A stretch of DNA of 64,000 nt from CAVOHU01 sp963843385 (GTDB taxonomy: Bacteria; Acidobacteriota; Vicinamibacteria; Vicinamibacterales; JAKQTR01). This document shows positions 1 to 7,957 of the stretch, piece by piece. Each line of letters starts with the position of its first letter. The stretch's first letter is position 1. The notes beneath the pieces are model-generated. The model did no database searches and was not told the origin of the DNA. It was given only the letters and a program-made list of their open reading frames with translations. The translations under genes were made by a program, and so were the position numbers. The stretch lies in contig CAWJJY010000006.1 in assembly GCA_963843385.1 (NCBI GenBank), positions 1 to 64,000 on the forward strand, written 5' to 3'.

Positions 1-124
1 AGCCTGACGGTGCGGCAGGACACGACCGAATATCCTGTTCCCCGTTGAGCGGGCAGCGAACCCATGAGTCGTGTTCAGGTCCGTGGCAGGAGAGGTGGCC
101 TGGAGGAGATCGCGGAGGCCACGC
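1..124. other. left edge, no assignable gene
   Basis: No gene can be named here. On the minus strand an ATG at 65 opens a frame beginning MGSLPAQRG that runs off the left edge. It could be the first codons of the next gene of the leftward polysaccharide operon, but about 21 codons without a motif are not enough to call it. Confidence 0.3.
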
Positions 125-1205
125 TCACCGGGATGGTCGCCGCGCGAGCCGGTTCATTGCCTCCACCAGGTTCCTCTTCGATAGGTCAACGGCGAAACGG
201 ACACGGTTTCGGTAGATTCGAATGCGGGTGGTCATTCGCTTGGTGTTCGTGAACCGCTGCTTGAATTCTTCGTCGCCGACACCGAAATCGAACTCTGTCC
301 GGTTCTGTTCGATCGCATAGCCCATCAGGTTCCGGAGCAGGACCAATCCAGGCGACTGATGAGCGTAGGCGATGTCGAACGAAGGCTTGTACCACATGAC
401 GACGCCGTTGTAGTCGAATCCGTAGTGGAAGGCCACCGGCTGGTCGTTGAACTCGACCACGGAAAACAGGAGCGATCCCGCATCGGCGAGTTCGGCGGCG
501 AGCCGCCGGTAGAACACCCGATTCCGGACGTCGGTGAAGAGGCTTGGCGTTTCTCTGCCTGCCCAGCGTCTGACGTGCTGCTCGAAGAATTCGTCGATGT
601 AGGGTTCCATGTCGGCGAATCTCGTCATGTGATGGCAGACAAGCCGGCCGTGTCTCCGAAAGTGGTTTTCACGCCGGCGCAGGCTGGGCTTGTCGAAGAT
701 GTCGCCGTGCTGCTCCCTCGTGACCGTCGATGACGAGCGTTGGGCACAGGAAGTGATCCTCGACGACAGGCAGGTGTTTTGCAGCGGCGCAGATGCCCGT
801 TACCAGCTCCACCGTCGGGGACGCTGCCGGGATGTTGTTCAGCTCGATGACGTCCCATCCCTTGTCCGCGAAGATGACCTCGAAGAGCGTTGCCAGAACC
901 TGCGAACTGTCGGAGGCGGTCAGGAAATCACAGTAATCTGCACGGCCGTCTCCGAGAAAGCGGACGACACGACCTCGCGAGCGTGTATTTCTCACGACAA
1001 GCGGGGCAATCCCTGCAACGCTTCCCCCGTTCACGGCGCTGATGAAGAATGGCTGATACTGATCCCCGAAGACCCCCCACCAGCTGCTTGTCCACTGCCA
1101 GGACTGAAATACGGTGTTCGTATGGCTGGCCGCCGCCAGGTCAGCCCACTCCCGTTGCCCGAGGCCAAGATCGTCGAGCGACGATGCGATTCTCGCTCGC
1201 ATCAC
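125..1205 (-). pseudogene. FemAB/GNAT-like acyltransferase, frameshifted (first copy)
   Basis: Two consecutive reading frames together form one GNAT/FemAB-type protein of about 360 residues, like those of XrtA/PEP-CTERM polysaccharide loci. The N-terminal half (669-1205) starts MMRARIASSLDD and carries the typical FQSWQW segment. The C-terminal half (125 to about 715) contains VEFNDQPVAFHYGF and DFGVGDEEFKQRF, typical of the BioF2/acetyltransferase-6 fold. The correct frame resumes as DIFDKPSLRRREN after a one-base shift near 710-720. Members transfer aminoacyl or acyl groups to sugars or cell-wall precursors; the substrate here is unknown. The GTG start overlaps the stop of the upstream aminotransferase by 4 bp (an ATG at 1202 is also possible). 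Sequencing error is the likelier cause of the break. Confidence 0.72.
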
Positions 1206-2446
1206 ATCCCCGGCCGGGCGCCGGCAGAACGGTGTCCTGTCGCGCAGGCGTCGATCGCGTTCACCACGCGGTCAACATCTCCGACTGTCACGTAGGCGTG
1301 CGTCGGTAGCGTGAGGATCCGCCGCGCCACCGCTCGACCCGCTACGGCGTTCGTGGGGCCGGCGAGAACATCGCGAAGTGCCGGGATGTCGGCGATCGAC
1401 CCGGGGTACGAGCCGGTGGCGCCTATTCCCACCTGTTGGAGATCGCGAACAAGCCGGTCTCGAAGGGCATTGTCGCGAGCCAACACCGGGAACCGAAGAT
1501 AGGATGCTTCCGCGCCTTCCACCGGGCGCACGGGCGTGACGACAGGCACATCCGGCATGCGGGCGAGATAGCGTGCGGCATTCGCGCGACGGCAATTCGA
1601 GAACTCCGCCAGGCGCGGCCACATGGCTCTGGCGAGCGCGGCGAGCCAGCGCGAATCGCGCAACACGGGAAACCGGTCCTCGTAGAAGGTCTCACCGAGC
1701 CCGAGTCCCGGCAAGGCGCTCGGCATCCAGTACAGGCTGGGCCGAAGGAATACGACGTACGCCATGAGCTTTGCCGAGTGCTCGAGCATGGCGAGAATCC
1801 CCGGCCGCGGCAAGTCGTTCATTCGGGCCTGGAGCGCCAAGGCGATGGCATCGGAATCCGTCACGAGTGCTCCCCCGTCGATCGCCGCCAACGGTTTGCC
1901 CTTGTCGAAGCTGAGCAATCCGGCGTCGCCCCACGCACCGGAAGAACGCCCTCCTACCGTCGCCCCAAGGGACTGAGCCGCGTCGTCAACCAGGAATACC
2001 CCGTTGTCGCGCGCAATCCGGGCGACAATCGGCAGCCGCCCCGGAAGACCGTAGAGGTTTGTCGCGACGATGGCCACGACACGGCGGAAGTCCGTGTTTC
2101 CAAGCTGTTCGAGATCGAAGTCAAGAGTGGCTTGCTCGATATCTACGACGCGGGGCCGTAAACCTGCTCTCACGGTGGATGCCGCGACGGAGTAGCAGGT
2201 GTATGAAGGAAGCACGACCTCGTTCCGCTCGGGCGCAGCGAGGGACTTCAGGGCGGACAGCAGCAGTGTCAGCCCGGCCCGGCCGGTGCTGGCGAGCTGG
2301 CAGTGCCGCCGACCAAGGTCGGCACATATCAGCTTCTCGAGCTCCTGCTCGGACTCTCCCAGGCGCGTCCAGAGACGGGACCAGGCGACAAGGTCCCGCC
2401 CCCGGATGGGAGAGCCGGCCGGCGGCACGAATCGGCCGATCCTCAA
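1202..2446 (-). CDS. DegT/DnrJ/EryC1/StrS-family sugar aminotransferase
   Basis: PLP-dependent aminotransferase of about 414 residues, the family that makes amino-sugar nucleotides for surface polysaccharides. The motif DDAAQSLGA and the Schiff-base lysine in LLSFDKGKPL are clear. The N-terminal RIGRFVPPAGSPI is typical of the copies found with exosortase-type polysaccharide loci. The best start is the TTG at 2446: it overlaps the TGA of the preceding hydrolase gene as TTGA, follows a purine-rich GGAAGGGG ribosome site, and matches the 4-bp overlaps elsewhere in the operon. An in-frame TTG at 2464 would lengthen the overlap. The nucleotide-sugar substrate cannot be told from sequence. Confidence 0.88.
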   Translation of the reverse strand: MRIGRFVPPAGSPIRGRDLVAWSRLWTRLGESEQELEKLICADLGRRHCQLASTGRAGLTLLLSALKSLAAPERNEVVLPSYTCYSVAASTVRAGLRPRVVDIEQATLDFDLEQLGNTDFRRVVAIVATNLYGLPGRLPIVARIARDNGVFLVDDAAQSLGATVGGRSSGAWGDAGLLSFDKGKPLAAIDGGALVTDSDAIALALQARMNDLPRPGILAMLEHSAKLMAYVVFLRPSLYWMPSALPGLGLGETFYEDRFPVLRDSRWLAALARAMWPRLAEFSNCRRANAARYLARMPDVPVVTPVRPVEGAEASYLRFPVLARDNALRDRLVRDLQQVGIGATGSYPGSIADIPALRDVLAGPTNAVAGRAVARRILTLPTHAYVTVGDVDRVVNAIDACATGHRSAGARPGM

Positions 2447-3486
2447 GCCCCTTCCCCTTTCCAACCTGTTCTGCGCCGACCTGGTAGCATGGAGCCAGAG
2501 CCGTCCAGGCTCACGTCACTGACTTCCTTGTCATGCAGGAGCCCCTCTGGTGCCTGCGCCAAAGGGAAACGTCGCTCGAGCCAGGCGCGGCTCCGCGCAA
2601 GCATGTCATCCTGCCAGCTCTCGAAGGTGAGGACGTGATTCGCACCGGCAATCACCCCAATCTCCAGGAGGTCCTTGTATCGTTCCACCGCCTCGCGGTG
2701 GCGGTTCAGGAACTTCTCCTCGAACTCCCACCAGAGCCGGTCCACCTCGCTGAACAGCAGCAAGACTGGCCGATTTCTCGACAACAGGGAGATGAACGCC
2801 GGCGGGAACAGCGTATTCGAGTTGTCCGTCGTTTCCTTGCCGCCGTGGCTCTGCTTGGCGGTCCAGCCAACGGCTTCCCCGATCGACCTTGTGATTAGGC
2901 GATAGTCGCTTCTCAGGGTCAGGAGACGGAGCCAGGCCCGCCAGTTCGTCAGCTTGCGCAGGTACGACGTGCGCGTCTGTTTCAGTTGGCCCGCGGTGAG
3001 GTAGCGGTACCTGTCGACGTTGGTACCGTCCAGGATGACGGGGAGGCCGAGTGCCAGGATGCCGACGACGTCGTCGCACGATGGAGCAGCCAGCACCGCG
3101 GTAATGGCACCGCCGCACAAGCCTCCGAGGATGAATCGCTGATCGCCGTACGTGTCGCGCATCCACTTGATCGCCACACGCGTGTCACCGACGTATCGGC
3201 CGACCTGGATGGAGGCGTAAAGGTCGGCAAGATACGCTTCTCTAATCACTCCTTCGGAATCCCCAAGGCCGTAGAAGTCGAAACGCAGCACCCGGCAGCC
3301 GCGCTCGACGAAGGCTGCCGCCATCTTGTTGTAGAGCCGGTGCGGCGCAACGCGCATCTTCACGCCGGGCGAGAGGAGGATGATTGCCAGGTCCGTTCGG
3401 CGATCAGGCGCGGGTTCGTGGACGATCCCGAACAGCTTCAGCCCGTCTGGATTCTCGAACGTGACGGCAGACACTTGAGGCGTCAT
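2443..3486 (-). CDS. alpha/beta hydrolase, exosortase A system-associated hydrolase 1-like
   Basis: A 347-residue alpha/beta-hydrolase. Recognisable parts are the oxyanion region LLSPGVKMRV, the conserved RVLRFDFYGLGDSEG, and a nucleophile elbow reading GGLCGGA, where cysteine replaces the usual serine. This matches the hydrolase 1 family found beside XrtA/PEP-CTERM polysaccharide genes. It starts inside the stop of hydrolase 2 (4-bp overlap) and runs into the DegT gene (TTGA overlap), so it is translationally coupled to both. A role in removing or transferring acyl groups on the polysaccharide or its lipid intermediate is plausible but unproven. The C-terminal 40 residues are low-complexity and of uncertain value. 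Confidence 0.82.
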   Translation of the reverse strand: MTPQVSAVTFENPDGLKLFGIVHEPAPDRRTDLAIILLSPGVKMRVAPHRLYNKMAAAFVERGCRVLRFDFYGLGDSEGVIREAYLADLYASIQVGRYVGDTRVAIKWMRDTYGDQRFILGGLCGGAITAVLAAPSCDDVVGILALGLPVILDGTNVDRYRYLTAGQLKQTRTSYLRKLTNWRAWLRLLTLRSDYRLITRSIGEAVGWTAKQSHGGKETTDNSNTLFPPAFISLLSRNRPVLLLFSEVDRLWWEFEEKFLNRHREAVERYKDLLEIGVIAGANHVLTFESWQDDMLARSRAWLERRFPLAQAPEGLLHDKEVSDVSLDGSGSMLPGRRRTGWKGEGA

Positions 3487-4298
3487 CGTGCTGCCAGCCA
3501 GGACAAGGTGGAGGCGAACAGGTTCGGCGCCGATTCATAGAACCGCGGAATCTCCTTCCAGAACGGCTCCTCCTGGACTGTGAGGAAGGTGGCATTCACG
3601 TACCGTCCCGCCAGTTCCTCGAGTTCCGCCGACGGGCGCGCGCCTGCCACGCGGTCGATATGAACGATTAGAACCGGGTGATCGAATCGCTTAGGAGTTC
3701 CCGCCAATGCGATCGCGGTAAGTTGTTCATAGTTGTCGTAAGCGAGGGCGTAGCCGTCGACGTTGACTACATCTCCCCCTTTCATCGTTTGCACCAGCGC
3801 CGCGCGGTCCTGGCGAACCTCCTTGTAGACCGCCACCTGGGTGGTCAGATTCACGCGCAGCAGATCCTGGGCGTATCGGTCACCATCGACCACCGGCGCC
3901 CACAACACGAGCGCTCGGACGTCGTCGCGCTCCTCCACGGCCAGGGACGCGAGCGTCGCGCCGAGCCTGAGGCCGAGCAATGCGACCTCACGCGAGCCGG
4001 TGAGTTCTTTCAGCCTATCGATGGCGCATGCGAGGTCACCGAGCGCGCTGCTGACGCTGGACTGGCTGAATTCCCCTTCGCTGTCCCCGTTGCCCGTCTG
4101 GTCGAATCGCAGGACCGCGTGTCCGCGGAGGGCCAGTTCGCGCGCGAAGCTCACGAATACCCGGTGCGTCCAGAGCTTTTCCTCCCCGAACGGGTGGCAG
4201 AACACGACCGGCAGCTTCGGCTCGGTTCCCGCCGCCTCGTGCAGAACACCGAACAACGCAAGGCCTCCGTGCGGAAAGTAGAGTGGAGTCTCCGTCAT
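3483..4298 (-). CDS. alpha/beta hydrolase-like, exosortase A system-associated hydrolase 2-like
   Basis: A 271-residue alpha/beta-hydrolase-fold protein beginning MTETPLYFPHGG. It keeps the family fold signature AVLRFDQTGNGDSEG, but its nucleophile elbow reads LLGLRLGA, so an arginine occupies the serine position. That substitution is, to my knowledge, normal for the hydrolase 2 family of XrtA polysaccharide loci and suggests a non-canonical or non-catalytic role. It overlaps the FemAB-like gene upstream by 4 bp and hydrolase 1 downstream by 4 bp. The pairing of hydrolases 1 and 2 is itself diagnostic of this locus type. Confidence 0.83.
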   Translation of the reverse strand: MTETPLYFPHGGLALFGVLHEAAGTEPKLPVVFCHPFGEEKLWTHRVFVSFARELALRGHAVLRFDQTGNGDSEGEFSQSSVSSALGDLACAIDRLKELTGSREVALLGLRLGATLASLAVEERDDVRALVLWAPVVDGDRYAQDLLRVNLTTQVAVYKEVRQDRAALVQTMKGGDVVNVDGYALAYDNYEQLTAIALAGTPKRFDHPVLIVHIDRVAGARPSAELEELAGRYVNATFLTVQEEPFWKEIPRFYESAPNLFASTLSWLAAR

Positions 4299-5386
4299 GC
4301 CAGCCTATCCGAACTCGCTTCCGGAGAGACTTGGAGGGTCTTCGCTGTGCGTCGGACGATTTGCCGCCCGACATCGGCTGCAAGCGCCCAGGCGCTGCGT
4401 GCCGACATGGGGTACACGAGAACCAATGAGTACCTGCGAGCGACGGGGTTCCATCGCCTTTCCCACGCCTCTTCCCCCCCGAGGAACTCGTAGGTCGTGA
4501 GCCCTTGCCCGAGTGCGTCCTTCACGGCTTCTCCCGTCAGGATGAGCCCGGGTGAGCAGCGTGCCAGCCGTTCGTCGAAGGCTATCTTGAGCACCCAGAG
4601 CCGGCTGTAGGCGGCGATTGCCAACTGCGCCGCTGCGAGATCGGCGCCAACAAAGAGGCGCGCCACCCTCAGAGCCCCACGCGCCGCAGTCGCGTGAGCC
4701 ATTTCGTCGAAGAACGCGCGCAGCGAGTCACGATGCTGAAGGGCCGATCCGGAACGCCCCTTCCAGCCGGACGCCTCGAGCCGCACGAATTCCTCGAGCA
4801 GTGAACCTACGCCGGCCGGCGCCGGTGAAACGACATCGAACCGGACCTCCCCGATCAGCTCGGCGCGCCGTCTGGCGCGGCCGACGTCGTACCGCAACTT
4901 CGGTGACAACGATGCGAAGAGCGTTTGCCAACTACCTCGAAGAGGGATTGCCAGCGAACCTGGCGCTTTCCTCCTTACAGTCAGACATCGACGCCCGTGG
5001 GCCCGTGTAAACGCTCCGCAGGACTCAGCGCCTTCCGCCATACGGTCCAGAGCGACCGGGTATCCTTGCGACGAAACCCCGCTGATCAGGCGCTCGACCG
5101 AATCCTCACTGTCGTGCAGAAAGCCGGAAGGCTCGTAGAGCGCGTATGCTCCCAGGAACTCGAGCCGCCTCACGCCGCGAGCCCGTCGTACCGCCAGCGG
5201 CGCAGCCGCCCGAAGACTACCGCCGGTCGAGTCCACGACGAGGTACAGGTCGCGCTCGGCGTGGAGCGTTCTGGCGCAGCTGATGAACCACTCGTGCCAG
5301 AGCAACGGGTTCTGGTGGCCATCCGCGAGTCGATTCCACTCATCGTGCAGCGCCTCGAACTCCCGAATGGAGCGGATCACCTCCAT
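4295..5386 (-). CDS. FemAB/GNAT-family acyltransferase (second copy)
   Basis: Intact GNAT/BioF2-like protein of about 363 residues, related in fold to the frameshifted copy at 125-1205. The N-terminus MEVIRSIREFEALHDEWNRL matches the usual start of the family; the central LSPKLRYDVGRARRRAEL and LEASGWKGRSGSALQ are conserved acetyltransferase-6 segments, and YEFLGGEEAWERRW is the C-terminal signature. I chose the ATG at 5386 because it begins exactly at the conserved domain; a GTG at 5419 adds 11 residues, and neither has a strong ribosome site. Its product probably decorates the exopolysaccharide or its precursor with an acyl or aminoacyl group. Confidence 0.8.
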   Translation of the reverse strand: MEVIRSIREFEALHDEWNRLADGHQNPLLWHEWFISCARTLHAERDLYLVVDSTGGSLRAAAPLAVRRARGVRRLEFLGAYALYEPSGFLHDSEDSVERLISGVSSQGYPVALDRMAEGAESCGAFTRAHGRRCLTVRRKAPGSLAIPLRGSWQTLFASLSPKLRYDVGRARRRAELIGEVRFDVVSPAPAGVGSLLEEFVRLEASGWKGRSGSALQHRDSLRAFFDEMAHATAARGALRVARLFVGADLAAAQLAIAAYSRLWVLKIAFDERLARCSPGLILTGEAVKDALGQGLTTYEFLGGEEAWERRWNPVARRYSLVLVYPMSARSAWALAADVGRQIVRRTAKTLQVSPEASSDRLA

Positions 5387-5443
5387 GACATCACTGCCAC
5401 GAGCGGCGCTGGCTGCCACGGTTCAGGTTCATGTCGCCTGATG

Positions 5444-6524
5444 TCAAGCTGCCGGGTTCACCGAATAGCCTCGACGAGGGCTGAGACCGATGATCCTCGC
5501 CACCGTTCTCGCGCGGATGACCTGCCGCAGGAGTACCCGGCCGGCGGGCAGTCGTGCACACACCCCGTAGACACTGGCCCACCCTGACCGGCTCCTGTCG
5601 CCGATCGCGGACCAGCGGGCAAGCGAGGCCCGGGCGATGTCAGGGCGCGACGCCGAGAACCGCCTCGCATGCGACGGCCAGGCACGCGTGAGCCTCGGCC
5701 CGCTCGACTTCGCTTCTGCGCTGGCGGACGAACTGTTCATCCGCCTTGAACGTCCGCTCGACCAGTCCGAGGTAGCCCTGCGCCTTTGCAAGCCGGCTGC
5801 ACCCGGTCAGACGCCCAGGCGAGCGGTGCCCGCGGTTTGCAGTCGTCTCGATGTCCATGAAGGCCACATCATGGCTTCGGGCAATTCGCGCGAAGAACTC
5901 CCAATCCTCGAAGATCGAAACCCCTTCGGTGAAACGACGGGCCGGCCCAAGCGCGCTGCGCTTGACCAGAGCAGTCGACGTCAGGAGCAGCGCCTCGTCG
6001 AGTAGAGCCGGATAGATCCACCCGTAGTGAATGGGAAACGCGGCCAGTCCACGCGGAAGTTCGATTCCTATCGCGTTCGACGTTGTCGTTGCGGGATAGA
6101 ACGACGCGAGATCGACGGGATGAGCCAGCCACGAACGACTGCCTTCCTGACGTTTCGTGCCGTCATCCTTCAGGACATCGAACTCCGAGCACACGAGGCC
6201 GACGCCCGACATCCTCTCGAGCAGCGCAACCTGCAACTCGAGCTTGAAGGGATACCAGAGGTCGTCCGAATCCAGGAACGCGACCAGATCTCCCTTCGCG
6301 GCGGCAAGTCCCGCGTTGCGTGCGGCAGCGACGCCGCGGTTCTCCTGGGTGATGCAGCGAACGCGGTTCCCGAACCCGCCCACGACGTTCGAGGTGTCGT
6401 CGGTGGAGCCATCGTCAACCACGATGATCTCGCCGGGCAGACGTGTTTGCGTGAGCGTGCTCTCGATCGCCGCGCCCAGCATCGCTGCCCGGTTGTACGT
6501 GGGAATGATGACGCTTACGTCCAT
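5444..6524 (-). pseudogene. GT2 family glycosyltransferase, single frameshift
   Basis: Cytoplasmic or membrane-associated GT-A fold glycosyltransferase adding a sugar during repeat-unit assembly. The N-terminal 290 residues (5640-6524) carry MDVSVIIPTYNRA, VVDDGSTDDT and the metal-binding FLDSDDLW. The frame ends prematurely at GVAP-stop. Removing one C from the CCC run at about 5650 joins it to GVAPDIARASLARWS and about 65 more residues ending at 5444. The insertion in a homopolymer and the sensible continuation argue for a sequencing error. It lies 28 bp after the acyl carrier protein gene in the same operon. Confidence 0.85.
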
Positions 6525-6552
6525 CTCCGCGCCCGTCCTTGGGCTTCGAGCC

Positions 6553-6828
6553 TCAAGAGGCCGGAACCCGGCCCTTCAATTTTCGTTCGACGTAGCCCAC
6601 GATCCGCGACACGCCGTCCAGGTTCTCCGGCATGATCTCGTCGTCTTCGACCGCTACCCCGAACTCGGATTGCAGGAACCCGATGATCTCCAGGAGGCCG
6701 GTCGAATCTACGATGCCCGTGTCGAGCAGCGACATCGTGTCTGAGAGTTGGGCCGGGTTGGGCACATAGAACGCGGTCGTGATGAACTGCCGAACCCGGT
6801 CCCTGACGTCACTCACGCGCTCCTCCAT
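6553..6828 (-). CDS. acyl carrier protein
   Basis: A 91-residue carrier protein. The phosphopantetheine attachment motif is the DS in LLDTGIVDSTGLLEII (Ser42), followed by FGVAVEDDEIMPENLD, the usual helix II-III pattern. The ATG at 6828 is preceded by a strong GGGGGAAG ribosome site; the frame is open for another 115 codons upstream, but that extension lacks homology and is rejected. It sits between an SGNH-like lipoprotein with an AMP-forming ligase and a glycosyltransferase, and the ligase is the obvious candidate to load it. A sigma-54-type site lies about 195-205 bp upstream, so it may have its own transcript. Confidence 0.9.
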   Translation of the reverse strand: MEERVSDVRDRVRQFITTAFYVPNPAQLSDTMSLLDTGIVDSTGLLEIIGFLQSEFGVAVEDDEIMPENLDGVSRIVGYVERKLKGRVPAS

Positions 6829-7021
6829 CGTCTTCCCCCTCGTCGCGAACCGGCCCGCTGTCCAGGGGGGCAGATCCGAAGGTTTCTGAACTTGCCGTTC
6901 GCCTTGAACGGCATTGTCGGCGCAACCAGGACCTCGGTCAGAACCTTGAAAGCCCGGGCGTTGCTTGCACTCCGTGCGGATGGTCTGGGGCGTCAGCTCG
7001 AAGCCATCGCGATCGAGCCCG

Positions 7022-7035
7022 GCAGCCATCGTGCC
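7022..7035 (-). promoter_or_regulatory. putative internal sigma-54 promoter in the gap before the acyl carrier protein
   Basis: In the 274-bp gap 6829-7102, which holds no recognisable gene, the minus strand reads GGCACG-ATGG-CTGCC. It has the invariant GG (-24) and GC (-12) exactly 10 bases apart and a perfect GGCACG block against the consensus TGGCACG-N4-TTGC. It would start a transcript near 7010 with a leader of about 180 nt to the carrier protein. No palindromic activator site like the one at 19545 was seen upstream. Confidence 0.5.
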
Positions 7036-7102
7036 GAGCGGACCACGTCGTCCTGCGGCAATCGAGCCGACCGAGCGGGGCGGGAGGCAGCGTCCAATAC
7101 CG

Positions 7103-7957
7103 TCACCGTGTCCCTCCCGAAGGCAGTGACGCCAGCATGACCAGGAGCTCCTCTGCCACCCGCCGCCGTCCAACTTCTCCCAGGTGCCGTCCGTCGCTCG
7201 CGTAAGGCGGGAAGAGTGCGAGGCCGGCCTGCCCGTTGAACTCGAACCGCTGCTGCCTGCCCTCCATGTCTGCCGACTCGATGGCGGCGAGATCGAAGAG
7301 CGGTTCCCGTCCCACGTACTGGCGACGCATCAACGCATTGAACTCTTCGCGCCGGATGTTGTCGGCATACCCGCCCGGCGCCCGCCCCAGCATCCGCTTG
7401 ATGACGGCCTTCGGACCTGTCTGCACGACGGTTATCGGGGCGGTGACGTGAACGAAGACGACGGCCGGATATTGCGCGCGCAGGCGGGCCATCGCATCCC
7501 GGTAGTAGGCGAAGATCCTCCCGGCGTCCGAGCCCACGGAGAAGTCGATGTAGCAGTACTTGTGGAATGCGACATCCACCCGGGAGCCCTGGTGCTCCGC
7601 CACCTGTCTGGCGAATTCGTCGGTCTTCGACGAGGGGGCGCCATTGGTCCCGACCTTGTCGTGGGCAAGAAAACCGCCGGATCCGGGCCACGCCTCGCCG
7701 GGTCCGACAAGCTGGAGTCTCAGGCCCCGGCTGGCGCCGACCAGGTCGGCCACGCCCTGCACGATGTTCACGCCCACCGACTGGTGGCCGAAGAAGATCC
7801 GCCTGCCGGCCAGGGCGGCCCTCGCATCGTCGGTCAGTTCACTGATCGATCGGACAGGTATTCGAGAGTCGATCACCGGGCCTCCGCACGCGGCGCTGAA
7901 TGCCAGGATTGCTCCCGCGAGGAGCGCCATCATCTGGACGGACCGGCGGGCCGTCAT
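7103..7957 (-). CDS. SGNH/GDSL-like lipoprotein (copy A)
   Basis: A 284-residue exported protein with a hydrophobic signal and a cysteine in FSAACGG that would be the lipid-modified residue. The motif IFFGHQSVGVNIVQGV places a serine where SGNH hydrolases have their nucleophile, and the C-terminal SDGRHLGEVG supplies the Asp/His pair expected of block V. VDVAFHKYCYIDF and VVFVHVTAPI are shared with a paralogue at 21413-22258. It overlaps the ligase stop by 4 bp (ATGA). An O-acyl esterase or transferase acting on exported polysaccharide in the periplasm is a reasonable guess; the SGNH assignment rests on motif reading only. Confidence 0.7.
   Translation of the reverse strand: MTARRSVQMMALLAGAILAFSAACGGPVIDSRIPVRSISELTDDARAALAGRRIFFGHQSVGVNIVQGVADLVGASRGLRLQLVGPGEAWPGSGGFLAHDKVGTNGAPSSKTDEFARQVAEHQGSRVDVAFHKYCYIDFSVGSDAGRIFAYYRDAMARLRAQYPAVVFVHVTAPITVVQTGPKAVIKRMLGRAPGGYADNIRREEFNALMRRQYVGREPLFDLAAIESADMEGRQQRFEFNGQAGLALFPPYASDGRHLGEVGRRRVAEELLVMLASLPSGGTR

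Noticed and set aside
6829..7173. N-terminal extension of the acyl carrier protein to 206 residues
   Set aside because: The extension is arginine/glycine-rich with no domain, overlaps the SGNH gene, and the internal ATG has a strong ribosome site.
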